DNA from: Aeromicrobium sp. Leaf350
GTDB lineage: Bacteria > Actinomycetota > Actinomycetes > Propionibacteriales > Nocardioidaceae
Reading direction: 5' to 3'
Assembly: GCF_916858655.1 (NCBI RefSeq)
Contig: NZ_CAKASL010000003.1
Location: forward strand, 372,001 to 436,000
DNA length: 64,000 nucleotides
In this document: piece by piece, positions 25,449-33,800 of the stretch
How the letters are laid out: the number at the start of each line of letters is the position of its first letter
Numbering within the stretch: position 1 is the stretch's first letter
Notes under the pieces: generated by a model
What the model was told of the DNA's origin: nothing
The model's database searches: none
The model's input: the letters and a program-made list of their open reading frames with translations, nothing else
Translations under genes and position numbers: made by a program

Positions 25449-26357
25449 TCAGGCGAGGCAGAGGCCGAGGGTCAGCCCCAGGGCGAAGACGAGCTCGGCG
25501 ACGCCGGTGGACTGCAGCACGGGGATCAGCGCGGGGCCGGTCGCGCCGGAGGTCACGACCCGGACGCCGCGCACCGCGAGCGGGGTGAACAGCAGCGCGA
25601 GCAGGGCCCAGGGCGTCTCGGTCACGGCGAGCGCCACCGCGGTCGCGACGGCCACGAGGACCAGCAGCACATAGAACCCGCGGGTACGGCCGTCGCCGAG
25701 CAGCACCGCGAGGGTGCGCTTGCCGGCCACCACGTCGGTCGCGATGTCGCGCAGGTTGTTGGCCACGAGGATCGCGCAGGCCAGGGCGCCGACCCCGACG
25801 CCCGCGAGCACGCTGGCCCGGGTGATGTCCTCGACCTGCACGAACGTCGTGCCGACGACCGCGACGAGCCCGAAGAACAGGAAGACGCTGACCTCGCCGA
25901 GCGCCCGATACCCGTACGGCGACGGACCACCGGTGTAGGTCCAGGCAGCACCCAGGGCGGCGACGCCGACCAGCAGCAGCCACCAGCTCGTGGTGGCCGC
26001 GAGCACGAGCCCGAGCAGGCCGCCCAGGGCGAGGAATCCGATTGCCGCGGCCTTGACGCGACCGGCCGGGACGAGACCGGAACCGACGAGCCGCAGCGGT
26101 CCGACCCGGTCGTCGTCGGTGCCGCGCACGCCGTCGGAGTAGTCGTTGGCGTAGTTGACGCCGACCTGCAGCGCGAGCGAGACCCCGAGCGCCAGCAGCG
26201 CCTTCCACCACACGAACCCGTCGGCGAGCACGGCGGCGCCGGTACCGGCCGCGACCGGCGCGACCGCCGCGGGAAGGGTGCGGGGCCGGGCACCCGCGAG
26301 CCACAGGGCCAGCCCCTGGGGCGGCTGCGCGGAGAGGGGGGTCGTGCCGTCGGTCAT
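25449..26357 (-). CDS. menA: 1,4-dihydroxy-2-naphthoate polyprenyltransferase
   Basis: The 302-residue membrane enzyme of the UbiA family joins the polyprenyl chain to dihydroxynaphthoate, giving demethylmenaquinone. About eight helices are visible. The diphosphate/Mg site is VNYANDYSDGVRGTDDDRVG (about 68-87) and the second Asp-rich motif is NNLRDIATDVVAGKRTLAV (about 190-208). The chain donor probably comes from the synthase at 59407 and the product goes to MenG. It is convergent with the cysteine desulfhydrase-like gene, 24 bp apart. Confidence 0.95.
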   Translation of the reverse strand: MTDGTTPLSAQPPQGLALWLAGARPRTLPAAVAPVAAGTGAAVLADGFVWWKALLALGVSLALQVGVNYANDYSDGVRGTDDDRVGPLRLVGSGLVPAGRVKAAAIGFLALGGLLGLVLAATTSWWLLLVGVAALGAAWTYTGGPSPYGYRALGEVSVFLFFGLVAVVGTTFVQVEDITRASVLAGVGVGALACAILVANNLRDIATDVVAGKRTLAVLLGDGRTRGFYVLLVLVAVATAVALAVTETPWALLALLFTPLAVRGVRVVTSGATGPALIPVLQSTGVAELVFALGLTLGLCLA

Positions 26358-26401
26358 GGAGCGAGAGTCTGCCAGCCGGCGCCCGGGGTGGCAGTCCTCG
26401 G

Positions 26402-26407
26402 TACCGT
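26402..26407 (+). promoter_or_regulatory. -10 box (TACCGT) of the small-protein/menE operon
   Basis: TACCGT ends 6 nt before the GTG at 26414. Confidence 0.45.
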
Positions 26408-26413
26408 GACGGG

Positions 26414-26635
26414 GTGGATCGACCGTTCCCGTGGGGCCTGCTCGTCATCGCCGTGCTGCTCGGCTGGGGCACGCTGACGCTCGAGGACGGCTGGGCCCAG
26501 TACGGCGGGCTCGCCGCGGTGGTCGTCGTGGCCGGAGCCCTGGCGTACCAGATCACCCAGCGCGACAAGTCCCGCGCGGCCGAGAAGCGACGTGAGTCCG
26601 AGGAGGACGTCCCCGACCCGTGGGACGAGGCATGA
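26414..26635 (+). CDS. small two-helix membrane protein, unknown function
   Basis: The 73-residue protein has two hydrophobic segments (about 5-22 and 29-46) and a strongly charged tail (RDKSRAAEKRRESEEDVPDP). No family was recognised. It starts with GTG and overlaps menE by ATGA, so it is co-translated with a menaquinone enzyme, and menA diverges from the same 56-bp gap. It could help place MenE at the membrane; that is a guess. Confidence 0.65.
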   Translation: MDRPFPWGLLVIAVLLGWGTLTLEDGWAQYGGLAAVVVVAGALAYQITQRDKSRAAEKRRESEEDVPDPWDEA

Positions 26636-27624
26636 GCGTCTCGTTGCGTCCGGTCACCGGCAGCCTCGACGAGCTCGTCCCGCTGCTGCGGGAGTGGATC
26701 GAGGGCGACGACCCGCTGTGGATCCGCACGAGCGGCAGCACGGGGCAGCCGAAGGACGTCGTGCTCCCGCCCCGTGCGGTGCGCGCCTCGGCGACGGCGA
26801 CGCACGCACGCCTCGGGGGGCCGGGGCAGTGGCTGCTCGCCGTCCCGCCGACGGGGGTCGCCGGGCTGCAGGTCGTGGTGCGGTCGCTGCTCACGGGCAT
26901 CGAGCCCGTCACGTCCCTCGACGCCTACACTGCCGATCGTCGCTACGCCTCGCTCGTGCCCACGCAGCTGCACCGCGTGCTGGAGGCCGGGGAGGCGGCT
27001 CCGTGGGCCGAGCTCGACGCCGTGCTCGTGGGCGGGGGGCCGGTGCGGCCGTCACTCGTGCAGCGGGCGCGCGAGGCGGGCATCCACGTCGTGCGCACCT
27101 ACGGCATGTCCGAGACCTGCGGAGGATGCGTGTACGACGGCTTCCCGCTCGACGGCGTGCGCCTGCGGATCGACGAGGGGCAGGTCATGGTGGCGGGCGA
27201 CGTCCTGTTCGACGGCTACGTCGGCGCCCCGCGCACCGAGGAGTGGTTCGCGACGAACGACCTCGGCGAGATCGTGGCCGGCGAGCTGCGCATCCTGGGC
27301 CGCGTCGACGACGTCGTGCTGAGCGGCGGCGTCAACGTGCCGCTCCCCGCCGTCACGGGTGCCCTGCAGGACGCCGCCGGCGTGGCGGACGCGCTGGCGA
27401 TCGGGGTCGACGACGAGGAGTGGGGTCAGCGGGTCGTGGCTCTCGTCGTGCCGGCCGACGTGGTGTGCCTGGAGGGCCTGTCGGCCGAGCGCCTCCGCGA
27501 CGCGGTCGAGGACGCCGGCCATCCGCGGGCCTGGGGTCCGCGGGACGTGCGGCTCGTCGACGCGATCCCGATGCTCCCGAACGGCAAGCCCGACCGCCTC
27601 GCCGCCCGCTCCCTCCTCACATGA
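26632..27624 (+). CDS. menE: o-succinylbenzoate-CoA ligase
   Basis: The 330-residue adenylate-forming enzyme is shorter than the usual 450-500, as in other actinobacterial MenE. IRTSGSTGQPKDVVLP (about 32) is the phosphate loop, RTYGMSETCGGCVYDGFPLD (about 158) the A5 region, LGRVDDVVLSGGVNVPLP (about 223) the hinge, and MLPNGKPDRLAARSL the C-terminal lysine motif. It makes succinylbenzoyl-CoA, used by MenB (not in the window). A palindromic repeat begins at its stop codon. Confidence 0.92.
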   Translation: MSVSLRPVTGSLDELVPLLREWIEGDDPLWIRTSGSTGQPKDVVLPPRAVRASATATHARLGGPGQWLLAVPPTGVAGLQVVVRSLLTGIEPVTSLDAYTADRRYASLVPTQLHRVLEAGEAAPWAELDAVLVGGGPVRPSLVQRAREAGIHVVRTYGMSETCGGCVYDGFPLDGVRLRIDEGQVMVAGDVLFDGYVGAPRTEEWFATNDLGEIVAGELRILGRVDDVVLSGGVNVPLPAVTGALQDAAGVADALAIGVDDEEWGQRVVALVVPADVVCLEGLSAERLRDAVEDAGHPRAWGPRDVRLVDAIPMLPNGKPDRLAARSLLT

Positions 27625-27746
27625 CCCCTCGCGAGAGACTTTGTCACCCCTCGCGAGTGAGCTTGTCTGTGGACACGAGCGGGTTTGTCACTCCTGTGCA
27701 CCAACAAGGTCTCTCCTGACCACCAACAAAGTCTCTCGCGAGGGGG
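27622..27746. repeat. palindromic repeat, family A, copy 1
   Basis: Perfect 20-nt arms lie at 27625-27644 and 27726-27745, around an 81-nt centre that itself holds degenerate copies of the unit. The core CTCGCGAGAGACTTTGT also occurs at 41147, 41169 (one change), 43283 and 43305. The element begins at the menE stop codon. The rest of the 176-bp gap up to 27800 shows only the promoter of the kinase gene. Confidence 0.75.
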
Positions 27747-27787
27747 ACGTCATCCTGTGGGTGGACGACGGGCGAGCGGGGCTCGCC

Positions 27788-27793
27788 TAGGGT
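27788..27793 (+). promoter_or_regulatory. -10 box (TAGGGT) of the two-component operon
   Basis: TAGGGT ends 7 nt before the GTG at 27801. Confidence 0.5.
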
Positions 27794-27800
27794 CGAGGCC

Positions 27801-28982
27801 GTGGTGGACGGCACAGGGACCGAGAGCGTGCGGGAGCCGTGGCGCCCGGGACCGGGGCTGCGGCGCGCGCTCGACGTCGTCCCCGTCGCTCTGCTCGCGT
27901 TCGTGGTGCTGCTGGTCGGCGCGTCCTCCGGGAGCACGGCCTGGATCGTGCTCGGCCTCGTGCAGACCCTCCCGCTCGTCGTCCGGCGCACGCACCCGGT
28001 GCTCGCCTACACGATCATCGCCGGCGCTAGCGCCGTGCAGGCGCTCGTCATCGACACCCCGATCGTCAGCCAGCTGGCCTACCCCGTCGCGCTCTACAAC
28101 CTCGCCCGCCACGGCTCGGCCGTCGCCGGGGCGATCGGCCTGCTCGTCGGCCTGATCGGCGCCGCGGTCGCCTCCGTGACCTGGATCGAGGGCTACCGCC
28201 CCGACTACGTGCAGGCCGTGTGGTCGGACTACGTGCCGTACCTGTTCACGGTGGGCGCGATCGTGATCGTCGCGTGGTCGCTCGGCACGCTGAGCCGGGT
28301 GCGCGACGCCTACGTCGCGGCCCTCGTCGAGCGGGGTGAGCGCCGGGTCGTCGAGGCCGAGCAGCGTGTCCTGCTCGCCGCCGGCCGCGAGCGCTCGCGG
28401 ATCGCTCGCGAGATGCACGACGTGGTGGCGCACGGGCTCTCGGTCATCGTCGTCCAGGCCGATGGCGGTCGGTACGCCGCGGCGAAGGACCCGGACGTCG
28501 CGGTGCGCACCCTCGAGACCGTCGCGCAGACCGGCCGCGCGTCGCTGGCCGACATGCGTCGGCTCCTGGGGCTGCTGCGCACCGGTGAGGAGTCCGGACG
28601 GGCGCCCCAGCCGGGGCTGCCCGACCTGCAGGAGCTGGTCGACCTCGCCCGCAGGTCCGGCACGCGCATCTCGGCGGAGCTCCCGCCGGACGGCGCGTCC
28701 CTCCCCGAGGCGGAGGCCCTCACCGTCTACCGCATCGTGCAGGAGTCGCTCACCAACGTGCGCAAGCACGCGGGGCACGACGCCGAGGTGCGCGTGCACG
28801 TGACCGTGGGCGACGTCGTGCTGGTGCAGGTGGCCGACACGGGACGAGGCGCGGAGGCGCCGACGGCCGACGGGCTCGGTCTCGTCGGCATGGGGGAGCG
28901 CGTCGCGGTGCACGGCGGGTCCCTGACGGCCGGGCCCGGCGCCGACGGCGGTTGGGTCGTGCGGGCACGGTGGAGACGATGA
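27801..28982 (+). CDS. two-component sensor histidine kinase (HisKA_3, NarL-system type)
   Basis: The 393-residue protein has about four membrane helices in residues 25-170, then the dimerisation/phosphoacceptor domain with His in RSRIAREMHDVVAHGLSVIV (about 205-220), and a HATPase domain (about 300-390) with YRIVQESLTNVRKHAG and GLGLVGMGERVAVHGG. There is no large sensory domain, so it may sense within the membrane or through the transporter encoded downstream. GTG 27801 or 27804 can start it. The regulator gene overlaps it by ATGA. Confidence 0.92.
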   Translation: MVDGTGTESVREPWRPGPGLRRALDVVPVALLAFVVLLVGASSGSTAWIVLGLVQTLPLVVRRTHPVLAYTIIAGASAVQALVIDTPIVSQLAYPVALYNLARHGSAVAGAIGLLVGLIGAAVASVTWIEGYRPDYVQAVWSDYVPYLFTVGAIVIVAWSLGTLSRVRDAYVAALVERGERRVVEAEQRVLLAAGRERSRIAREMHDVVAHGLSVIVVQADGGRYAAAKDPDVAVRTLETVAQTGRASLADMRRLLGLLRTGEESGRAPQPGLPDLQELVDLARRSGTRISAELPPDGASLPEAEALTVYRIVQESLTNVRKHAGHDAEVRVHVTVGDVVLVQVADTGRGAEAPTADGLGLVGMGERVAVHGGSLTAGPGADGGWVVRARWRR

Positions 28983-29686
28983 GCGCCTCCGACGACCCCG
29001 CGATCCGCGTGTTCCTGGTCGACGACCAGCAGATGGTGCGGGCCGGCTTCCGCATGCTCGTCGAGAGCCAGCCCGACATGGTCGTCGTGGGCGAGGCCGG
29101 CGACGGCGGCGAGGCGCTGGACCTCCTGACGGTCACGGCGGCCGACGTCGTGCTGATGGACGTCCGCATGCCCCGGCTCGACGGCGTCGAGGCGACCCGG
29201 CAGCTCCTCGAGCGAGCCCCCGATCCCGACGAGGCCCCGCGGGTCATCGTGCTGACGACGTTCGACCTGGACGAGTACGCGTTCTCGGCCCTGCGCGCCG
29301 GGGCGTCCGCCTTCCTGCTGAAGGATGCCGCCCCTCCCGAGCTGCTGGGCTCGATCCGGTCGGTGCACGCGGGTGACGCGGTCGTCGCGCCGTCCACGAC
29401 CAGGCGACTGCTGGAGCACTTCGTGCGGGCGGCCCCGGACCCGGAGGCCGAGGCGGTGCCCGACACCTCCGACCTCGACCGCAGGCTGGCCTCGTTGACC
29501 GAGCGGGAGCGCGAGGTGCTGCTGCTCGTCGCAGCAGGCCGCTCGAACACCGAGATCGCGGGCGACCTCGTGGTCGCGGAGGCCACGGTGAAGACCCACG
29601 TCAGTCGGCTCCTGGCCAAGACGGGATCCCGCGACCGCGTGCAGCTCGTGGTGCTCGCCTACGACGCGGGACTCACCGGGCGCTGA
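28979..29686 (+). CDS. LuxR/NarL-family response regulator
   Basis: The 235-residue protein has an N-terminal receiver domain (FLVDDQQMVRAGFRMLVES; phospho-acceptor Asp in ADVVLMDVRMPRLDG, about 57-60) and a C-terminal LuxR helix-turn-helix (LTEREREVLLLVAAGRSNTE and following). It pairs with the kinase just upstream and most likely controls the ABC transporter that follows 112 bp later. A 13-nt piece covering its stop codon is duplicated downstream (29676-29688 and 29698-29710). Confidence 0.93.
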   Translation: MSASDDPAIRVFLVDDQQMVRAGFRMLVESQPDMVVVGEAGDGGEALDLLTVTAADVVLMDVRMPRLDGVEATRQLLERAPDPDEAPRVIVLTTFDLDEYAFSALRAGASAFLLKDAAPPELLGSIRSVHAGDAVVAPSTTRRLLEHFVRAAPDPEAEAVPDTSDLDRRLASLTEREREVLLLVAAGRSNTEIAGDLVVAEATVKTHVSRLLAKTGSRDRVQLVVLAYDAGLTGR

Positions 29687-29785
29687 CGCGGGGCTGGCCG
29701 GGCGCTGACGTGCGTACGACCACGGGTGGACACGAGCCGTCGGAGGACGGTCCCGCAGGGTGACGATCGGCCTCCCGGATCTTCC

Positions 29786-29791
29786 TAGCGT
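29786..29791 (+). promoter_or_regulatory. -10 box (TAGCGT) of the FtsX-type ABC operon
   Basis: TAGCGT ends 7 nt before the ATG at 29799. A response-regulator target would be expected just upstream; none was recognised. Confidence 0.5.
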
Positions 29792-29798
29792 CGTGGGC

Positions 29799-30581
29799 AT
29801 GACGAATCCCGCTCCCCGTCCACCCGTCACCACGTCTCCTCCGGCCGCGTCGGCCCGCGGGCTGACCCGCACCTACGGAGCCGGCCCGACCGCGGTGCAC
29901 GCTCTTCGCGAGGTCGACCTGGACCTCCCGCAGGGCCGCTTCACCGCCGTCATGGGCCGCTCCGGATCCGGCAAGTCGACGCTGATGCACTGCCTCGCGG
30001 GCCTGGATCGTCCGAGCGACGGGACGGTCACGATCGCCGGCACCACCATCACGGGCCTCGGCGACGACGACCTCACCCGCTTCCGCCGCGACCACCTGGG
30101 CTTCGTGTTCCAGGCGTTCAACCTGCTGCCGATGCTCACCGCTCGCCAGAACGTGCTGCTGCCGCTCGAGCTCGCCGGCCGTCGCGTCGACCGCGGTGTC
30201 CGGGCCCGCCTCGAGCACGTCGTGGAGGTGCTCGACCTGGCCGACCGTCTCGACCACCGCCCCGGCGAGCTCTCCGGCGGCCAGCAGCAGCGCGTCGCCA
30301 TCGCCCGCGCACTCGTGTGCGAGCCGGACCTGGTGTTCGCCGACGAGCCGACCGGCAACCTCGACAGCGAGACGGCGGCCGAGGTGCTCGGCCTGCTGCA
30401 CCGCGGCGTCCACGAGCTCGGGCAGACCGTCGTGATGGTGACCCACGAGCTCGACGCCGCCGCCTACGCCGACGACGTCGTGGTGCTGGCCGACGGGCGC
30501 GTGCGCGAGCACCTCGCCTCGCCGGAGGCCGAGACGGTCGCGGCCGCGCTGATCGCCCCGGTGCTGGAGGTGACCCGATGA
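29799..30581 (+). CDS. ABC transporter ATP-binding protein (MacB/LolD type)
   Basis: The 260-residue ATPase has Walker A GRSGSGKSTLMHCLAGLD (about 51-68), the Q-loop FVFQAFNLLPMLTARQNVLL, signature LSGGQQQRVAIARAL (about 157) and Walker B LVFADEPTGNLDSET (about 176). The sequence pattern is that of the MacB/LolD/FtsE group working with FtsX-like permeases, and such a permease gene starts inside its stop codon. The two-component pair upstream suggests a cell-envelope stress or antimicrobial-peptide response. Confidence 0.93.
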   Translation: MTNPAPRPPVTTSPPAASARGLTRTYGAGPTAVHALREVDLDLPQGRFTAVMGRSGSGKSTLMHCLAGLDRPSDGTVTIAGTTITGLGDDDLTRFRRDHLGFVFQAFNLLPMLTARQNVLLPLELAGRRVDRGVRARLEHVVEVLDLADRLDHRPGELSGGQQQRVAIARALVCEPDLVFADEPTGNLDSETAAEVLGLLHRGVHELGQTVVMVTHELDAAAYADDVVVLADGRVREHLASPEAETVAAALIAPVLEVTR

Positions 30582-33019
30582 GGACGGTCCTGCTCGCCTC
30601 GCTGCGGGTGCACACGCGTCGGTACGTCGCGGCCGTCCTCGCGGTGGGCCTGGCGGTGGCGTTCGTCGTCGCGACGGACGCCCTGTCGACCGCCGCGCGC
30701 TCCGGCCTCAACGCCGGGGTCGGGGCTCCGTACGCGGCAGCCGACCTGGTCGTGGGGGAGTCGTACGGCATCTCGACGGAGGACCAGGAACGTGCCGTCG
30801 ACTCGGCCGAGGCCGAGGGGGCCGCGGCATGGACGATCGGGCGCGCCTGGGAGCAGATCACCTCCGAGGACGGTCGGCAGCTCGACGCGGAGGCCTCGAT
30901 CGGCACGGTCGACCTCGACGCCGACCACCGGTGGCAGGAGGTCGTCGAGGGTCGGGCGCCCCGGGCCGCCGACGAGGCCCTCGTCGACCAGCGCGCCGCC
31001 ACGTCGCGCGAGGTCGCGGTCGGCGACACCTTGACCATCGGCTCCGGTCCCGAGGCCCTGACGGTCACGGTGGTCGGCATCGCCGCACCCGCGGCGTACC
31101 TCTCGGCACCCGTCTACGTGCCGTGGGACGGCCTGCGTGCCCTGCCCACGGCGCAGCCCGAGACCGTGCTGGTGGCCGCGCCGGACGACCGTGTCGACGC
31201 CGTCGCGGAGACGATCACCGCCGCCGTCGACACCTCTGTCAGCACCACGGACGCGTACGTGGACCAGCGACGCACCCAGGTGAACGACGGCATCGACGTG
31301 GTCTCGTACCTCGTGCTGGTCTTCGCCGCCGTGGCCGCGTTCGTCGCGGTCCTGGTGGTCGCCAACACGTTCACGATCCTGTTCGCGCAGCGCTCACGCG
31401 ACCTCGCGCTGCTGCGGGCCGTCGGCGCGCGCAAGCGCCAGCTCCTGCGCGCCGTGCGCCTCGAGGCCCTCGCGATCGGTGTGCTGGCCTCCGCGCTCGG
31501 GCTCCTCGCCGGAGCGATCGGCGGCTGGGGCATCGCGGCGGTGGTGAGGGCCTTCGCCGGTGCGGAGAGGATCGGCGCGGTCGGCTGGTCGCCCGCGTGG
31601 CTCGTCGGCGCGTTCGTCGGTGGTGTGGTCGTGACGGTCGTCGCGTCCTGGTGGCCGACCCGCGCGGTCGTGCGGATCAGTCCGCTCGCCGCCCTGCGTC
31701 CGGACGAACCGACCCACGCCCGCAGTGCGGTGGGACGCCGTCGCATCGTGCTCGGCGCCGCCGTCCTCGCGCTCGGCGCCGTGCCGCTGGCCGTGGGCAC
31801 GTCCACGATGCACGTCCAGCTCGCGATCCTCGGCAGCTTCACGACGTTCGTCGGTGTGCTGGTGCTCGGCCCGGTCGTCGTCCCCGCCGTGATCCGGCTG
31901 CTCGGCCGCCTGGTCGGTCGCACGGGCGCCACGTCCCGCCTCGCGGTCGACAACGCGGTGCGCAACCCGCGACGCACGGCCGCCACCACGGCCTCGTTGC
32001 TGGTCGGGGTCACCCTGACCGCGACGGTCCTGACCGTCATGGCCACGGGGCGCGGCGCGATGGAGGCCGAGCTCGACGGCGAGTACCCGGTCGACCTGGT
32101 GCTGTCGTCCACGACTGCGGCCTCGGCGGAGGTGCTCGAGCGGGTGAGGTCGACGCCGGAGGTCGAGAGCGCTGCCGGCGTTCCCGGCACGACCGCGACG
32201 GCCGGTGACCTGGGTGAGCTCGCGGTCCTCGCCCCGGGGGAGGCCGCGCTCGACATCGCGCACGACGACGGTGCGGCTCTCGCGGTCGAGCCGGGCGAGG
32301 TGCTGGTGCCGTACGACGTCGAGCGGGGCGGCGACGTCACGATCCCCGAGCGGCTGACGCTGACCGGGCCGGCCGGGGTCGTCGAGCTGGCGACCCGACT
32401 CGTGCCGAGCCGTTGGGGCGGGGCGCTCGTGGTGGCTCCGGCGACCCTCGAGCAGCTGACGCCCGAGGCGGAGATGCAGGCGGTGTGGGCGCGCGCCGAA
32501 GCAGGCGCGAATCCGGACGACCTCGGCGGGAGCCTGGGGCTGGTGGCCCGTGAGGGCGGTCTCGACCTCGCGAACCAGCTCGACCGCCGGGCCTGGGTCG
32601 ACGTCCAGCTCGACATCCTCGTCGGAGCCGTCGTGGGCCTGCTCGGCATCGCGGTGCTGATCGCCCTGGCGGGCATCGGGAACACCCTCGGGCTGTCGGT
32701 CCTGGAGCGGGGACGCGAGAACGCGCTGGTGCGGGCCCTCGGGCTGACGCGCGGGCAGCTGCGCAGGTCGCTCGGCGTCGAGGGGCTGCTGCTCGCGGCG
32801 GCGGCGGGCCTGCTCGGGACCGCGCTGGGGATCGGCTACGCGTGGGCCGGAGTGCGCACCGTCATCGACGTCGCGGTGCCGGACGCCACCATGGTCATCC
32901 CGTTCGGGCAGCTGGCGCTCGTGGTGCTGGCCGCCGCGGCGGCCGGGGTCGTCGCCTGCATCGTCCCGGCCCGGCGAGCGGGGCGGATCGCCCCGGCGGA
33001 GGGCCTCGTCGCCGACTGA
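30578..33019 (+). CDS. FtsX-like ABC permease
   Basis: The 813-residue protein has one N-terminal helix, an external domain (about 45-235), three helices forming the first FtsX unit (about 245-380), then a second N-terminal-like helix set, another external domain (about 510-680) and a final three-helix FtsX unit (about 690-805). This double layout is typical of the large permeases that pull on lipids, lipoproteins or peptides rather than pump through a channel. It works with the ATPase encoded before it. A strong terminator follows. Confidence 0.92.
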   Translation: MRTVLLASLRVHTRRYVAAVLAVGLAVAFVVATDALSTAARSGLNAGVGAPYAAADLVVGESYGISTEDQERAVDSAEAEGAAAWTIGRAWEQITSEDGRQLDAEASIGTVDLDADHRWQEVVEGRAPRAADEALVDQRAATSREVAVGDTLTIGSGPEALTVTVVGIAAPAAYLSAPVYVPWDGLRALPTAQPETVLVAAPDDRVDAVAETITAAVDTSVSTTDAYVDQRRTQVNDGIDVVSYLVLVFAAVAAFVAVLVVANTFTILFAQRSRDLALLRAVGARKRQLLRAVRLEALAIGVLASALGLLAGAIGGWGIAAVVRAFAGAERIGAVGWSPAWLVGAFVGGVVVTVVASWWPTRAVVRISPLAALRPDEPTHARSAVGRRRIVLGAAVLALGAVPLAVGTSTMHVQLAILGSFTTFVGVLVLGPVVVPAVIRLLGRLVGRTGATSRLAVDNAVRNPRRTAATTASLLVGVTLTATVLTVMATGRGAMEAELDGEYPVDLVLSSTTAASAEVLERVRSTPEVESAAGVPGTTATAGDLGELAVLAPGEAALDIAHDDGAALAVEPGEVLVPYDVERGGDVTIPERLTLTGPAGVVELATRLVPSRWGGALVVAPATLEQLTPEAEMQAVWARAEAGANPDDLGGSLGLVAREGGLDLANQLDRRAWVDVQLDILVGAVVGLLGIAVLIALAGIGNTLGLSVLERGRENALVRALGLTRGQLRRSLGVEGLLLAAAAGLLGTALGIGYAWAGVRTVIDVAVPDATMVIPFGQLALVVLAAAAAGVVACIVPARRAGRIAPAEGLVAD

Positions 33020-33024
33020 GTCGG

Positions 33025-33069
33025 GACGACGAACCGGCCGTGCACCAGGTGCACGGCCGGTTCGTCGTC
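33025..33069. terminator. bidirectional hairpin terminator
   Basis: A 45-nt perfect palindrome around one central base (22-nt arms 33025-33046 and 33048-33069), 5 nt after the permease stop and 17 nt before the end of the convergent gene. The stem base carries GACGACGAA / TTCGTCGTC, as in the terminator at 14325-14366. Confidence 0.85.
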
Positions 33070-33086
33070 TGTCGCAGGCAGTCCGG

Positions 33087-33758
33087 TCAGAGGTCCTGGC
33101 CGGCGGTCGCCTCGCCCACGGCCTCGATGACCGGGGTGGTGCCGCCGACGACGTCCCACTGCTGGCGGACCGAGCGGCCGTCGTCGACGACCGCCGCGAT
33201 CACGGCGGCGACGTCGTCGCGGGTCACGTCGCCCTTGGCGACGTCCACACCGAGCGTCACGTGGCCGGTGCCCTCGTCGTCGGTGAGCTTGCCGGGACGC
33301 AGGATGGTCCAGGACAGGGAGGTCTTGCGGAGGTGGTCGTCGGCGTCGCGCTTGGCCTCGACGTAGACACGCCAGACGGGCTCGACGTCGTCGCCGAGCG
33401 GCTCGTCGACGCCGATCGCCGAGACCTGCACGAAGCGGGCGATGCCGAGTGCCTCGGCGGCCTGGGCGGAGCGGATCGAGCCCTCGAGGTCGACCGTGCG
33501 CTTGCGGTCGGCGTTGCCGTCGGGGCCGCCGCCGGCCGCGAACACGACGGCGTCAGCGCCCTCGAGCGCGGCGCGCAGCGCCTCGTCGTCGTCGTTCTCG
33601 AGGTCGAACAACCGGGTCTCGACTCCGGAGCGCTCGAGCTCGTCGGCCTGCTCCTGACGGCGGACGAGGGCGCGAGGCTGGTGACCTGCGTGGATGAGCT
33701 TGGGATGAACGAGGCGAGCGATCTGGCCCGCCCCTCCGACGATTGCGATGGTGGCCAT
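33087..33758 (-). CDS. NAD(P)-binding protein (NmrA/atypical SDR)
   Basis: The 223-residue Rossmann-fold protein has a dinucleotide loop IAIVGGAGQIARLVHPKLIH (4-23) and the later segments AVVFAAGGGPDGNADRKRTV and RFVQVSAIG. It lacks the YxxxK pair of classical short-chain dehydrogenases; this pattern is that of atypical SDRs such as NmrA-like or YwnB-like proteins. These often bind NADP without known substrate. It is divergent from menC with only 42 bp between them. Confidence 0.85.
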   Translation of the reverse strand: MATIAIVGGAGQIARLVHPKLIHAGHQPRALVRRQEQADELERSGVETRLFDLENDDDEALRAALEGADAVVFAAGGGPDGNADRKRTVDLEGSIRSAQAAEALGIARFVQVSAIGVDEPLGDDVEPVWRVYVEAKRDADDHLRKTSLSWTILRPGKLTDDEGTGHVTLGVDVAKGDVTRDDVAAVIAAVVDDGRSVRQQWDVVGGTTPVIEAVGEATAGQDL

Positions 33759-33764
33759 GTCTCG

Positions 33765-33770
33765 AGCCTA
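33765..33770 (-). promoter_or_regulatory. -10 box (TAGGCT) of the NmrA-like gene
   Basis: TAGGCT on the minus strand ends 6 nt before the ATG at 33758. Confidence 0.5.
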
Positions 33771-33786
33771 GGGTCGCGGCGGTGAC

Positions 33787-33792
33787 TAGGCT
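33787..33792 (+). promoter_or_regulatory. menC: -10 box (TAGGCT) of menC
   Basis: TAGGCT ends 8 nt before the GTG at 33801. It faces the divergent box at 33765-33770. Confidence 0.5.
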
Positions 33793-33800
33793 CCCTGAGT

